Assembly: GCF_016888445.1 (NCBI RefSeq)
Contig: NZ_JAFEKF010000001.1
Span: forward strand, 558,001-622,000
Direction: 5' to 3'
Origin: Marinomonas ostreistagni
GTDB lineage: Bacteria > Pseudomonadota > Gammaproteobacteria > Pseudomonadales > Marinomonadaceae
DNA: 64,000 bases
In this document: positions 26,912 through 35,959 of the stretch, piece after piece
Layout of the letters: every line of letters begins with the position of its first letter
Numbering within the stretch: the first letter of the stretch is position 1
The notes under the pieces: generated by a model
Seen by the model: the letters and a program-made list of their open reading frames with translations, nothing else
What the model was told of the DNA's origin: nothing
The model's database searches: none
Position numbers and translations under genes: made by a program

Positions 26912-27916
26912 ATGTCTTGGACGGAAGATGAAGACCAAAAGACACAGCAATCAGAGAGTGCGTCTTCGACCAAACCATCTGGTCAGGCTGTTAATGCCGA
27001 CAGTCAGGTAGTTGAGGCGCTTAAAGAGGTGCTGGGTGCGCAGGTGACTGAGCGCAGACGTGCACGCCGTTGGAAGATCTTTTTTCGTCTAGTGTATTTG
27101 CTCATCTTTGTCGGTGTGATGACGACAGTGGTTTGGCAAAGTGATGTGGATGACATGGCCGGCGGCGACAGTGTCGCGGTGATGCGCATGCAAGGGGTGA
27201 TTGGTGCTCAAGCTGAAATTGATGCTAATGAGTACGTGGCTTTATTAGATGAAATTTATGCCAATCCCAGTACCAAGGCGCTTTTGATCGAAATGAATAG
27301 TCCCGGTGGTAGTCCTGTGCACGCCGGGATTTTGTACGATGCTATCACTCAGTATCGTGCGCAACGACCTGAAGTGCCAGTTTGGGTTGTGGTCGAAGAT
27401 ATGGCAGCGTCGGGCGGCTATTATATTGCCGCAGCGGCGGATCAGATTATCGTGGATAAAGCCAGCTTAGTTGGATCGATCGGCGTTGTGTCTGGTGGAT
27501 TTGAAGCCAGTGGTCTAATTGAAAAGCTTGGCGTTAAACGTCGTTTGTTTACTGCTGGTGAAAATAAAGCGTTTTTGGATCCATTCTCACCCATGTCCGA
27601 GGAGGCGACTCAAAGCTGGCAAGCAGTGTTGGATCAAACTCATGCGCAGTTTATTAACGCTGTAAAAGCAGGTCGAGGGGATAAGCTGGCTGATAATGAA
27701 GAGCTGTTTAGCGGTATGGTGTTTACTGGGGCGCAAGCGGTTGAGCTTGGTCTTGCTGATGGGTATGGGTACTCGCAGCAGCTTTTAAATGCGCAGTTCT
27801 CTGAATTGACGCCTACTTATTACCAGCCGTATCAAGAGCCATGGGAAAAGATGGCGAAAGAGCTTGGTGTGGAGTTCTCGCAAGGGGTTCAGTCTACCTT
27901 GCAAGGGTTGCGTTAA
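26912..27916 (+). CDS. sppA: SppA-type S49 signal peptide peptidase
   Basis: S49 peptidases degrade cleaved signal peptides in the inner membrane. This 334-residue protein is the short (single-domain) form. After a charged N terminus rich in S, E and Q comes one membrane segment at about residues 48-68. The peptidase domain contains the nucleophile region VEDMAASGGYYIAAAADQI, followed by ASLVGSIGVV. The lysine that completes the dyad in this short form probably lies nearby (VDKASLVGSIGV). In Pseudomonas an S49 peptidase also sits between rluC and maf. Confidence 0.88.
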   Translation: MSWTEDEDQKTQQSESASSTKPSGQAVNADSQVVEALKEVLGAQVTERRRARRWKIFFRLVYLLIFVGVMTTVVWQSDVDDMAGGDSVAVMRMQGVIGAQAEIDANEYVALLDEIYANPSTKALLIEMNSPGGSPVHAGILYDAITQYRAQRPEVPVWVVVEDMAASGGYYIAAAADQIIVDKASLVGSIGVVSGGFEASGLIEKLGVKRRLFTAGENKAFLDPFSPMSEEATQSWQAVLDQTHAQFINAVKAGRGDKLADNEELFSGMVFTGAQAVELGLADGYGYSQQLLNAQFSELTPTYYQPYQEPWEKMAKELGVEFSQGVQSTLQGLR

Positions 27917-27925
27917 GTTTTGATA

Positions 27926-27953
27926 GTGTCCGCCGGCAATCGCTGGCGGACAC
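27926..27953. terminator. Perfect stem-loop between sppA and yceF
   Basis: GTGTCCGCC and GGCGGACAC form a perfect 9-bp GC-rich stem with a 10-base loop, between convergent genes. There is no T run on either side, so it may protect transcript ends or end transcription weakly rather than be a classical terminator. Confidence 0.5.
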
Positions 27954-27960
27954 AGCCTCA

Positions 27961-28554
27961 TCAAGCTTTGGCTAGTGGGTCTAGGCCCAGCACGCGTAGT
28001 GCTTTGCATGTCTCTATTAAAGGTAGTCCCTCCAATGATGTGGGATCATCGCCTGCCATTTTTTCAAATAACGCGACACCAAGTTGCTCACACTTAAAAC
28101 TTCCAGCACAATCAAGTGGTTGTTCGGCCTCGACATAGCGCATCACATCCTCAAGCGTTAGATCCCTAAAAGTGACCGTGTATTCTGCTAGCGCATAGTA
28201 GTCTTCTAGTGTGGCGGTGTTAAACACATAAAGGCCCGTTAAGAAGCGAACGCTCTGGCCGCTAAAGTGCAGTAATTGCTCGGCAGCACGCTCTACCGTA
28301 TGAGGTTTGCCGATGATTTCATCTTTGAAAGTGGCGCATTGGTCTGAAGTGATAACGATGGTTTGGTCATCTACGTCTTTAATAATGGCGCGTGCTTTGG
28401 CTTTGCTGATCCGCTCTACGTAGGCTTCAGGCGTTTCGTCGCCGACACGGCTCTCATCCACTTCAGGCGACAGGCAGGTGAATGGCAGACGCAAACGTTC
28501 CAATAGTTTTTTACGGTATTTTGAAGAGGACCCTAACACGAGTTGGTAAGTCAT
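27961..28554 (-). CDS. yceF: YceF, Maf-family m7GTP pyrophosphatase
   Basis: Maf proteins hydrolyse modified nucleoside triphosphates; the YceF subgroup prefers 7-methyl-GTP. The 197-residue protein starts with the Maf motif LVLGSSSKYRKKLLERL, then SPEVDE, and has the catalytic-aspartate region TIVITSDQ (SDQ, as in the YceF subgroup) with IIGKP following. The position next to yceD and rpmF is conserved with E. coli and Pseudomonas and supports YceF rather than Maf/YhdE. It diverges from yceD across 134 bases. Confidence 0.9.
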   Translation of the reverse strand: MTYQLVLGSSSKYRKKLLERLRLPFTCLSPEVDESRVGDETPEAYVERISKAKARAIIKDVDDQTIVITSDQCATFKDEIIGKPHTVERAAEQLLHFSGQSVRFLTGLYVFNTATLEDYYALAEYTVTFRDLTLEDVMRYVEAEQPLDCAGSFKCEQLGVALFEKMAGDDPTSLEGLPLIETCKALRVLGLDPLAKA

Positions 28555-28651
28555 TTTCTGTGTCTCCTTGTTCTCATAGATGAAAAAAATGCAAATTCGC
28601 TCTCTTGAGCAAAATAATACGTAAAAAATAGCAATTCTGCCTCAGTATTCT

Positions 28652-28680
28652 TTGACAAGCTTGGAGCTTGGCAATATTAT
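28652..28680 (+). promoter_or_regulatory. Strong sigma-70 promoter of the yceD-rpmF operon
   Basis: A perfect TTGACA (28652-28657) is followed after exactly 17 bases by TATTAT (28675-28680), the best promoter match I see in the window. The -10 box ends only eight bases before the ATG of yceD, so the transcript should start at or within one or two bases of the start codon. Confidence 0.75.
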
Positions 28681-28688
28681 TCGTCGCC

Positions 28689-29219
28689 ATGTTGAATGAC
28701 ACATTACCCAAATACTTTGACCCTCGTAAATTTGCTTCTCACGAAGCAAGCCTCGAAGGGCGTTTATCACTCAGTCAGTTTCCCGAGTTGAGCGCGGCGA
28801 CCGCCTCAAATGAAGGGGATGCGTTTGTTCATCTAGACTTTAGAGTGGATGAAGATAGGCGCTACATAGCGACTGGTTCAATTAGTTCTACTGTTCAGGT
28901 TGAGTGTCAACGATGCCTAGAGCCGTGTCCTGTTGAGCTAGAGGTTGATCTTAGTCTGTGCTTTGTTTATGACGAAGAGCATGCTAAGAACATTCCTAGC
29001 GACTATGATCCCGTTGTCATGACCGATGGTGAGGTCGTTCTCGCTAAGATGGTTGAACAAGAATTACTTCTTGCGCTACCCATCGTTGCTTATCATGAAG
29101 AAAGTGGTTGCAACCCAGTAGCTCTAAAGTATGCCTCGTCTACCGATGACGCACCGGATGACGAAATTAAACCGAATCCATTTAGTATATTGGCCGAATT
29201 AAAGGCTAAGAAAAATTAG
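28689..29219 (+). CDS. yceD: YceD (DUF177), ribosome-assembly-linked protein
   Basis: YceD is a small conserved protein next to rpmF in most bacteria; it is linked to 23S rRNA accumulation in some organisms. From the ATG at 28689 it has 176 residues. The DUF177 core includes [16 protein letters not shown] with two cysteines and the acidic [14 protein letters not shown]. The C terminus [16 protein letters not shown] is typical. The start aligns with E. coli YceD ([11 protein letters not shown] against LPLTLDPVRTA). It has no ribosome-binding site because the promoter lies directly upstream, so the message may be leaderless. RpmF follows after 11 bases. Confidence 0.9.
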   Translation: MLNDTLPKYFDPRKFASHEASLEGRLSLSQFPELSAATASNEGDAFVHLDFRVDEDRRYIATGSISSTVQVECQRCLEPCPVELEVDLSLCFVYDEEHAKNIPSDYDPVVMTDGEVVLAKMVEQELLLALPIVAYHEESGCNPVALKYASSTDDAPDDEIKPNPFSILAELKAKKN

Positions 29220-29230
29220 GAGCTCCAAAA

Positions 29231-29410
29231 ATGGCAGTACAAAAAAGTAAAGTGACTCGTTCACGTCGCGGCCAGCGCCGTTCACACGATGCACTATCTA
29301 ACCCAACTCTTTCTGTTGAACAGACTACTGGTGAACTACACCGTCGTCACCACGTTTCTGCAGACGGTTTTTACCGTGGTCGTCAAGTCGTTACTCCTAA
29401 AGGTGAGTAA
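29231..29410 (+). CDS. rpmF: Ribosomal protein L32
   Basis: The 59-residue protein encoded from ATG 29231 to TAA 29410 begins [20 protein letters not shown], the standard L32 start, and ends VVTPKGE. It lacks the CxxC pairs of the zinc-binding form, so it is the zinc-free type usual in gammaproteobacteria. GGAG lies 7 bases upstream, just after the yceD stop. The yceD-rpmF-plsX order is conserved. Confidence 0.97.
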   Translation: MAVQKSKVTRSRRGQRRSHDALSNPTLSVEQTTGELHRRHHVSADGFYRGRQVVTPKGE

Positions 29411-29422
29411 TTAGATACCCCA

Positions 29423-30373
29423 ATGATTAGGGTAGCTATTGACGCTATGGGCGGGGACTTAGGTCCCCGCATTGCATTCCAGGCAACCGAACAGATCGTT
29501 GCCGCGTTCTCTGATGTAGAGGCGCTTTTCTATTTCGATCCTCAGGGTTTTGATTGCCCTGATGTTCTATCTTCCTCACGAATAATTCCCATAGCATGTT
29601 GCGATTCTATCGCCAGCACCGAGGGTGTGGATCGGTCATTGTTTAAGCGCAATGAGTCGACGCTTTATGCCGCCTTGAGCGCTGTCGCACAGAAGCAAGC
29701 GGATGTTGTCGTCACCTTTGGTAATACTGCTGCAATGGTAGCGTTAGCGCGCCACTTGTTGGGATTGTTGCGTCCTAAGCTCTACCCAGCTTTGATTCGT
29801 GAAATGCGACCTAATCCACTGCGTTGTTTGGTGGATTTAGGAGCTAATGTCCATTGCCCTGCAGCGATGTTAAATGGTTTCGCGCTATTGGGTGCGGCTT
29901 ATGTGGAATCGCGCAGTGATAGTGCGGCCAATGTGGCATTATTAAATGTGGGTGTGGAAACCAGTAAAGGCAGTTCAGTAATCCGTGAGTGCTATCAGAT
30001 GTTGTCTGAGCAATCATGGCCGGCTTTTTCTGGCTTTGCTGAGGGGTTTGAGTTATTTACGGGTGAAAAGAATGTCATCGTGTGTGATGGCATGGTGGGC
30101 AATGCGGTATTAAAAGCCTCAGAAGGCTTATTTTTCTTCTTGCTGTCGCAGCTGCCTAAGCATTCGGTTGATACCTCTTCGATAGAACAATTGATTCAAG
30201 CAGAAAGTCGCCACGGGGCTTGCCTCGTCGGAGTGAAAGGAAATTTAGTAAAAGGTCATGGTCGTTCTGATTTAAAAGCCATGATAGGTGCGATTGAGTA
30301 TGGTGTTGATATAGCTCGCACAAACTTATACGAACGCATAGAGCAAAAATTAACTCAACAGGGGGTGTTATGA
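29423..30373 (+). CDS. plsX: PlsX, phosphate acyltransferase
   Basis: PlsX makes acyl-phosphate from acyl-ACP for phospholipid synthesis. The protein starts IRVAIDAMGGDLGPR, its signature. At 316 residues it is slightly shorter than the 340-356 usual in relatives, but the conserved blocks are all there (TFGNTAAMVALARH, LVDLGANVHCPAAML, GFAEGFELFTGEKNVIVCDGMVGNAVLK). The frame ends in ATGA, overlapping fabD by four bases. FabH is absent here, as in Pseudomonas. Confidence 0.94.
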   Translation: MIRVAIDAMGGDLGPRIAFQATEQIVAAFSDVEALFYFDPQGFDCPDVLSSSRIIPIACCDSIASTEGVDRSLFKRNESTLYAALSAVAQKQADVVVTFGNTAAMVALARHLLGLLRPKLYPALIREMRPNPLRCLVDLGANVHCPAAMLNGFALLGAAYVESRSDSAANVALLNVGVETSKGSSVIRECYQMLSEQSWPAFSGFAEGFELFTGEKNVIVCDGMVGNAVLKASEGLFFFLLSQLPKHSVDTSSIEQLIQAESRHGACLVGVKGNLVKGHGRSDLKAMIGAIEYGVDIARTNLYERIEQKLTQQGVL

Positions 30374-31296
30374 ATTCATCTTTAGCATTTGTGTTTCCTG
30401 GTCAAGGTTCACAGCAGCTTGGTATGCTAGCGGATCTGGCGGAACAGTATGACGTGATTCAGGCAACGTTTGCCGAAGCATCTGAGGTGCTTGGTTATGA
30501 TCTTTGGGAGCTAGTGCAAAACGATGCTGATGCATTGAATCAGACCGATAAAACCCAGCCAGCACTGTTGACCAGTAGTGTTGCTTTATGGCGCCTTTGG
30601 GAGCAGCAGGGTGGTGATAAGCCAGCGTATGTTGCAGGTCATAGTTTAGGTGAGTATTCTGCGTTGGTTTGTGCGGGCGTGCTAGCGTTTAAAGATGCGG
30701 TAGAGCTTGTAAAACTGCGAGGCGAATACATGCAGCAAGCCGTGCCTGCAGGCGCGGGTGCCATGGCAGCCATCATTGGTTTAACTGATGAGCAAGTGGT
30801 TGCGGCCTGTGAAGCAGTCACTGAAGGTGTCGTAAGTGCGGTTAACTTTAATTCGCCAGGCCAGGTTGTTATTGCGGGTGAAAAAGCTGCCGTAGAGGTG
30901 GCTATGACTAATGCTAAAGAAGCGGGTGCTAAGCGCGCGCTGCCTCTGCCTGTTAGTGTGCCATCTCATTGTCAGTTGATGGTCCCAGCAGGTGAGAAAT
31001 TAGCTGAGCGCTTGAATGCGATTACCTTCAGTGAGCCTGAAGTGACGCTAGTACAGAATGTTTCGGCGCAAGCAGTTTCTGATGCCGCACAAATTAAAGC
31101 GAACTTGGTGTCACAGCTAAGTGAGCCAGTTTTATGGACTCAATCGGTAGTATTGCTGAATGAGTTGGGTGTGACTCAAACCGTTGAGTGTGGCCCAGGT
31201 AAAGTTTTGACGGGTCTAAACAAGCGTATTGTAAAAGGTTTAGACGCGATTGCGATTGGTGATGTGGCAAGTTTTCAAGCTGCCACTGAAAAATAG
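30370..31296 (+). CDS. fabD: FabD, malonyl-CoA:ACP transacylase
   Basis: FabD loads malonyl groups onto ACP. The 308-residue protein has FPGQGSQQLGML at the N terminus, the nucleophile elbow GHSLGEYSALV near residue 92, and the catalytic histidine in LPVSVPSHCQLM near 200. Length is normal. It overlaps plsX by four bases and is followed after 20 bases by fabG. Confidence 0.97.
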   Translation: MNSSLAFVFPGQGSQQLGMLADLAEQYDVIQATFAEASEVLGYDLWELVQNDADALNQTDKTQPALLTSSVALWRLWEQQGGDKPAYVAGHSLGEYSALVCAGVLAFKDAVELVKLRGEYMQQAVPAGAGAMAAIIGLTDEQVVAACEAVTEGVVSAVNFNSPGQVVIAGEKAAVEVAMTNAKEAGAKRALPLPVSVPSHCQLMVPAGEKLAERLNAITFSEPEVTLVQNVSAQAVSDAAQIKANLVSQLSEPVLWTQSVVLLNELGVTQTVECGPGKVLTGLNKRIVKGLDAIAIGDVASFQAATEK

Positions 31297-31316
31297 TTAG
31301 TATTGGAGAAATATTA

Positions 31317-32042
31317 ATGAGCAAGATTGCGCTAGTAACCGGTGCGACGCGAGGGATTGGTAAAGCCATCGCGCAAGCACTTGTGGCGAACGGTGTAACA
31401 GTGATTGGTACGGCCACAAGCGAATCAGGTGCTGCGACTATCAGTGAGTACCTAGGCGATAACGGTAAAGGTATCGTGCTTGACGTATCCAGCGATGAAT
31501 CTGTGGATGCGGTCGTGAAGCAGATCAATGAAGAGTTCGGTGCGCCGACGATTTTGATCAATAATGCTGGTATTACACGTGATAACCTTATGATGCGTAT
31601 GAAGATGGATGAATGGGATCAGGTGATTAACACCAACCTTACATCTGTTTTCCGCGTGACTAAGGCATGTCTACGTGGCATGACTAAGGCTAAATTTGGT
31701 CGTGTTGTAACGATTAGCTCGGTTGTGGGTTCAATGGGTAACGCTGGTCAAGCGAACTACTCTGCTGCTAAGGCGGGCCTAGAAGGCTTTAGCCGTTCCT
31801 TGGCGGCAGAAATTGGCTCTCGCGGTATCACTGTGAACTGTGTGGCGCCTGGTTTTATCGCAACTGATATGACCAAGGATCTGCCTGAAGATCACAAAGC
31901 GAACTTAGTTTCTAAAGTGCCTGCGGCACGCTTAGGTGAGCCAGAAGAAATTGCAGCGGCTGTTGCATTTTTGGCCTCTGATGCGGCAGGTTACATCACC
32001 GGTGAAACTTTACATGTCAATGGTGGCATGTACATGGCGTAA
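31317..32042 (+). CDS. fabG: FabG, 3-oxoacyl-ACP reductase
   Basis: FabG is the NADPH-dependent reductase of the elongation cycle. The 241-residue short-chain dehydrogenase has the cofactor motif TGATRGIG, the NNAG motif in ILINNAGITRDNLMMRM, the catalytic Ser-Tyr-Lys in ISSVVGSMGNAGQANYSAAK, and the C-terminal YITGETLHVNGGMYM. A ribosome site (GGAG) precedes the ATG. It is the last gene before the 136-base gap that holds the acpP promoter. Confidence 0.97.
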   Translation: MSKIALVTGATRGIGKAIAQALVANGVTVIGTATSESGAATISEYLGDNGKGIVLDVSSDESVDAVVKQINEEFGAPTILINNAGITRDNLMMRMKMDEWDQVINTNLTSVFRVTKACLRGMTKAKFGRVVTISSVVGSMGNAGQANYSAAKAGLEGFSRSLAAEIGSRGITVNCVAPGFIATDMTKDLPEDHKANLVSKVPAARLGEPEEIAAAVAFLASDAAGYITGETLHVNGGMYMA

Positions 32043-32130
32043 ATTGAGTTGAAATTCGTAATGAATTCAACGAAAATACGTCTCCGGTTCATGATGAGAA
32101 TCACGCCCCGAAAAGGGTGTCACTAATTTT

Positions 32131-32136
32131 TATAAT
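32131..32136 (+). promoter_or_regulatory. Candidate -10 box of acpP
   Basis: A perfect TATAAT lies 42 bases before the acpP start. No good -35 box is visible at the proper distance, so another factor or weak -35 recognition may be involved. An independent acpP promoter is expected because ACP is needed in large amounts. Confidence 0.45.
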
Positions 32137-32178
32137 ATGCTCAAAGTGAGCTATTAACGAGTAGAGTAGGAACTTCTA

Positions 32179-32412
32179 ATGAGTAGCATTGAAGAACGCG
32201 TTAAAAAAATTGTTTGCGAACAACTAGGTGTAAAAGAGGAAGAAGTAGTACCAGCAGCATCTTTCGTAGATGACTTGGGTGCTGATTCCCTAGACACAGT
32301 GGAGCTAGTAATGGCTCTAGAAGAGGAATTCGATACTGAAATTCCTGACGAAGAAGCTGAAAAAATCACCACTGTACAAGCAGCAATTGACTACATCAAC
32401 GCTAACTTGTAA
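32179..32412 (+). CDS. acpP: Acyl carrier protein
   Basis: The 77-residue acidic protein is a standard ACP with the 4'-phosphopantetheine serine in [18 protein letters not shown]. It carries growing acyl chains in fatty acid synthesis. AGGA lies 7 bases before the ATG. It has its own upstream gap and a stem-loop downstream that would reduce read-through into fabF. Confidence 0.98.
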   Translation: MSSIEERVKKIVCEQLGVKEEEVVPAASFVDDLGADSLDTVELVMALEEEFDTEIPDEEAEKITTVQAAIDYINANL

Positions 32413-32434
32413 TACTCAGGTGTAATGAGTTTCC

Positions 32435-32476
32435 GAAAAGCCGCTCGTATTATAGGTACAGCGGCTTTTCTTATTC
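32435..32476 (+). terminator. Terminator or attenuator between acpP and fabF
   Basis: An 11-bp perfect stem (GAAAAGCCGCT at 32435-32445, AGCGGCTTTTC at 32460-32470) with a 14-base loop is followed by TTATTCTT. It probably ends most acpP transcripts and lets a fraction continue into fabF. Confidence 0.7.
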
Positions 32477-32515
32477 TTACCCCCTGTATGAAAGGGAGTT
32501 TTTCGGAGGAATCAT

Positions 32516-33754
32516 ATGTCTCGTCGTCGGGTCGTAATCACCGGTATGGGTATGGTGACCCCCCTTGGCAATAACGTACAAGATACCTGGGATAATATCC
32601 TTGAAGGTAAAAGTGGTGTATCAGAGATAGAACAATTTGATGCGTCACAGTTCTCTACACGTTTTGCTGCTCAAGTAAAAGACTTCGATGCATCGCAGTA
32701 CATGAGCGTTAAAGAAGCTCGTAAAATGGATGTTTTTATCCAGTACGGAATTGCTGCGGCGGTTCAAGCGATTGAAGATTCAGGTTTATCGCCTGAAAGT
32801 GTTGATTATACGCGTATTGGCTGTGCGATTGGTTCGGGCATTGGTGGCTTGCCAATGATCGAAAAAAACGTTGAGCTATTAAATGCGTCAGGCCCGAAAC
32901 GTATTTCTCCATTTTTCGTTCCGGGTGCCATCATTAATATGATTTCTGGTCACGTGGCGATTCGTTTTGGCTTTAAAGGCCCTAATATTTCTATCGTCAC
33001 GGCGTGTACCACCGGCACACATAACATTGGTATGGCTGGGCGTATGATCTCCTATGGTGATGCGGACGTCATGATCGCAGGTGGTGCGGAAATGGCCATC
33101 ACACCTTTAGGTATCGGTGGCTTTGGTGCGGCGCGTGCGCTATCAACCCGCAACGATGATCCTAAGACTGCCAGCCGTCCTTGGGACAAAGACCGTGATG
33201 GTTTTGTCATGGGAGATGGTTCAGGTATTTTAGTGCTAGAAGAGTATGAACATGCGGTGGCGCGTGGTGCTACGATTTATGCTGAGCTTGCAGGCTTTGG
33301 TATGAGTGATGACGCATTTCATATGACGGCGCCACCTGAGCAAGGTGAAGGTGCCTTTGCTGCGATGACAGCAGCGCTTAAAGATGCTGGGGCAGAGGCC
33401 CATGAGATTGACTATATCAACGCTCACGGTACCTCGACACCGATCGGTGACTTAGCCGAAACAGAAGCAGTTAAGTCCTTAATGGGCGCGGATGCTTCTG
33501 ATGTGGCGATTAGCTCGACCAAATCTATGGTCGGTCATTTGTTGGGTGCAGCGGGAGCCGTGGAGTCGATTTTCTCAATTTTGGCAATACGCGATCAAGT
33601 TGCACCTCCTACCATCAACTTGGATGAGCCAAGTGAAGGCTGTGACTTAAATTACGTGCCTCTCACACCTCAAAAGCGCAAAGTCGAGTTAGTGTTAAAT
33701 AACTCGTTTGGCTTCGGTGGCACAAACGGTACCTTGGTCTTTCGCAAGGTATAA
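32516..33754 (+). CDS. fabF: FabF, 3-oxoacyl-ACP synthase II
   Basis: FabF condenses malonyl-ACP with the acyl chain, mainly for longer and unsaturated chains. The 412-residue thiolase-fold protein has the catalytic cysteine in [11 protein letters not shown], and histidines in [11 protein letters not shown] and [16 protein letters not shown] precedes the ATG at 7 bases. It ends the fatty acid cluster; pabC, mltG, tmk and holB, which follow in many relatives, are replaced here by unrelated genes. Confidence 0.97.
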   Translation: MSRRRVVITGMGMVTPLGNNVQDTWDNILEGKSGVSEIEQFDASQFSTRFAAQVKDFDASQYMSVKEARKMDVFIQYGIAAAVQAIEDSGLSPESVDYTRIGCAIGSGIGGLPMIEKNVELLNASGPKRISPFFVPGAIINMISGHVAIRFGFKGPNISIVTACTTGTHNIGMAGRMISYGDADVMIAGGAEMAITPLGIGGFGAARALSTRNDDPKTASRPWDKDRDGFVMGDGSGILVLEEYEHAVARGATIYAELAGFGMSDDAFHMTAPPEQGEGAFAAMTAALKDAGAEAHEIDYINAHGTSTPIGDLAETEAVKSLMGADASDVAISSTKSMVGHLLGAAGAVESIFSILAIRDQVAPPTINLDEPSEGCDLNYVPLTPQKRKVELVLNNSFGFGGTNGTLVFRKV

Positions 33755-33780
33755 AAAAAGCGGCTAGGCCGCTTTTTTAA
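33755..33780. terminator. Bidirectional terminator after fabF
   Basis: AAAGCGGC and GCCGCTTT pair around TAG at 33758-33776, with A and T runs on the two sides, between convergent genes. Confidence 0.85.
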
Positions 33781-33788
33781 TTTAAAGA

Positions 33789-34202
33789 TTATTGCAAGGT
33801 TGGCGCTTGTGTCGTTGGCTTGTTGGCCTCTATGATGGCGCGTATATCTACATCGTTACCAGCTTGCTCTTGTTCGTAGAGTTGCTCATCAATTTGTTGA
33901 TACAGCTCCAACTCTTCATCACCAAGAAAGTGCAGGCATTCACCGCCGACGAAATACAAAAGCTCACGCTGCATAAGCGGAACGAGGTTGGGATAACAGC
34001 GAATAAAGCGACCAATCAGTTCTTGTGCGTCAAACAAAAAGTCTGCCGATGGTTGTGTGTCAACGCTACGCAAGGCCTGTAATTTGTCTATAAAGTCTTG
34101 CTCTTCTTCGGCTAGGTGTTCGCGGTCAAACGGATCGTGATCTTGGATACGCTGATGTAGGTCATTTAGAAGGCTAATCGTATATTGGGTTCTAGAACTC
34201 AC
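33789..34202 (-). CDS. Conserved protein, possibly PA2817 family
   Basis: The 137-residue soluble, acidic, helical protein starts at GTG 34202. I am reminded of the Pseudomonas PA2817 family by LLYFVGGECLHFLGDEELELYQQIDE, but this is recall, not a search. No catalytic motif, signal or membrane segment is visible. It is convergent with fabF and divergent from the ABC exporter at 34257, with 54 bases between the two starts. Function unknown. Confidence 0.6.
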   Translation of the reverse strand: MSSRTQYTISLLNDLHQRIQDHDPFDREHLAEEEQDFIDKLQALRSVDTQPSADFLFDAQELIGRFIRCYPNLVPLMQRELLYFVGGECLHFLGDEELELYQQIDEQLYEQEQAGNDVDIRAIIEANKPTTQAPTLQ

Positions 34203-34256
34203 GAGTTATTACACCTGTTTTAGCGGGTTTTAAGTCATTTCAGTAAGAAGGTTATT

Positions 34257-35174
34257 ATGGCATATGCTATCGAAATAAAGGACCTTAAAAAACGTTACGG
34301 TAACGGTTTTGAGGCATTGAAGGGCATCGATTTAACCGTCGAACAGGGCGACTTCTTCGCTTTGCTAGGGCCAAATGGCGCTGGCAAGTCGACTACTATT
34401 GGTATTTTGTGTTCACTAGTGAACAAATCGGCTGGCCAAGTGAGCATCTTTGGTGTCGACATTGATAAAGATTTTGCTGGGGCTAAACGTTTTTTAGGCG
34501 TAGTGCCGCAAGAGTTTAACTTCAATCAGTTCGAGACAGTGTTCAATGTCGTGGTTACCCAAGCCGGTTTTTACGGCATCCCCCATGAGTTGGCAAAAGA
34601 ACGTGCTGAAAAATATCTAAAGCAGCTTGATTTGTGGGATAAGAAAGATACCGTTTCCCGCATGCTGTCAGGCGGTATGAAACGCCGTTTGATGATTGCT
34701 CGCGCACTCATTCACGAGCCTAAGGTGTTGATCCTTGATGAGCCGACGGCGGGTGTTGATATTGAATTACGCCGCTCAATGTGGGAGTTCATTAAAGGTC
34801 TTAATGAGCAGGGTACGACCATCATTTTGACTACGCATTACCTAGAAGAGGCGGAGCAGCTGTGTCGCAACATCGCCATTATTAATAGTGGTGAAATTGT
34901 CGAAAACACGAGTGTCAAAGCGCTGCTTAAGACACTAAACAGTGAAACCTTTGTATTGGATTTGGACCAGTCTATTACGGAAGTCAGTCTACCTGGCTAC
35001 AACTTGACCAAAGTTGGCGATGGCTCGTCTTTAGAAATTGAGATTGTGAAGGGCCAGAACTTAAACGATGTGTTTGCCTACCTTGAGCAGCAAGGCATTA
35101 AAGTGGTCAGTATGCGCAACAAGTCCAACCGTCTTGAAGAGCTTTTCGTCAAATTAATCGAGGGAAATAAATAG
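34257..35174 (+). CDS. yadG: ABC-2 type exporter ATPase (YadG-like)
   Basis: The 305-residue ATPase has Walker A GPNGAGKST, signature LSGGMKRRLMIARAL and Walker B VLILDEPTAGVD, with a C-terminal extension of about 85 residues as in the CcmA/NodI/YadG group. It forms an operon with the permease 1 base downstream. The pair resembles E. coli YadGH, whose substrate is unknown; NodIJ-like and drug exporters are alternatives. Confidence 0.85.
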   Translation: MAYAIEIKDLKKRYGNGFEALKGIDLTVEQGDFFALLGPNGAGKSTTIGILCSLVNKSAGQVSIFGVDIDKDFAGAKRFLGVVPQEFNFNQFETVFNVVVTQAGFYGIPHELAKERAEKYLKQLDLWDKKDTVSRMLSGGMKRRLMIARALIHEPKVLILDEPTAGVDIELRRSMWEFIKGLNEQGTTIILTTHYLEEAEQLCRNIAIINSGEIVENTSVKALLKTLNSETFVLDLDQSITEVSLPGYNLTKVGDGSSLEIEIVKGQNLNDVFAYLEQQGIKVVSMRNKSNRLEELFVKLIEGNK

Positions 35175-35175
35175 C

Positions 35176-35949
35176 ATGTCCACAGGTGAAATTTGGATAG
35201 CATTCTACACCATACTGCGCCGTGAAATTCGTCGCTTTATGCGTATTTGGCCGCAAACATTACTGCCACCAGCGATCACGATGACCTTATATTTTGCCAT
35301 TTTTGGTAATTTGATTGGTAGCCGTATCGGTGAGATGGATGGCTTTAGCTACATGCAGTTTATCGTACCGGGTTTGATTATGATGTCGGTCATTACCAAC
35401 TCTTACTCAAATGTCGCGTCGTCGTTTTTCTCGGCTAAGTTTCAGCACAGCGTGCAGGAATTGTTGGTCTCGCCGACACCGAGCTGGGTAGTACTCACTG
35501 GTTATGTATTGGGCGGTGTTGCGCGTGGTTTGTTAGTGGGTCTGGTGGTGACGATTTTGTCGCTGTTTTTCACACACATGCATCTACATAATTTGTTTTT
35601 GACAGTCTTAATTGTGCTGCTGACATCGGTGATGTTTGCGTTGGGCGGCTTTGTTAATGCGCTGTTTGCTAGAAACTTTGACGATGTCTCGATTGTGCCG
35701 ACTTTTATTCTGACGCCATTGACTTACTTGGGCGGGGTTTTCTACTCCATTAGTCTGCTACCAGATTTTTGGCAAAGTGTATCGATGCTAAACCCAGTGC
35801 TTTATATGGTGAATGCGTTCCGTTATGGCATTTTAGGGGTGTCAGATATTGACGTCAGTTGGGCATTGTTTATTATCTGCGCCTTCATTGTTGGTTTGTA
35901 TTGTATTGGTTTAACTCTGCTGAATCGTGGCAGAGGCATTAGAAATTGA
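35176..35949 (+). CDS. yadH: ABC-2 type exporter permease (YadH-like)
   Basis: The 257-residue protein has six predicted membrane segments (about 25-50, 60-80, 105-135, 140-165, 170-195, 225-250) and the ABC-2 signature region ALGGFVNALFARNFDDVSIVPTFILTPLTYLGGVFYS, split here only by family naming. It is the membrane partner of the preceding ATPase. QueF begins 10 bases after its stop and may be in the same transcript. Confidence 0.85.
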   Translation: MSTGEIWIAFYTILRREIRRFMRIWPQTLLPPAITMTLYFAIFGNLIGSRIGEMDGFSYMQFIVPGLIMMSVITNSYSNVASSFFSAKFQHSVQELLVSPTPSWVVLTGYVLGGVARGLLVGLVVTILSLFFTHMHLHNLFLTVLIVLLTSVMFALGGFVNALFARNFDDVSIVPTFILTPLTYLGGVFYSISLLPDFWQSVSMLNPVLYMVNAFRYGILGVSDIDVSWALFIICAFIVGLYCIGLTLLNRGRGIRN

Positions 35950-35959
35950 GGTATTAACT

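Noticed and set aside
30370-30373. Missing fabH between plsX and fabD as a deletion
   Set aside because: Pseudomonas and relatives have the same order without fabH, so nothing has been lost here recently.
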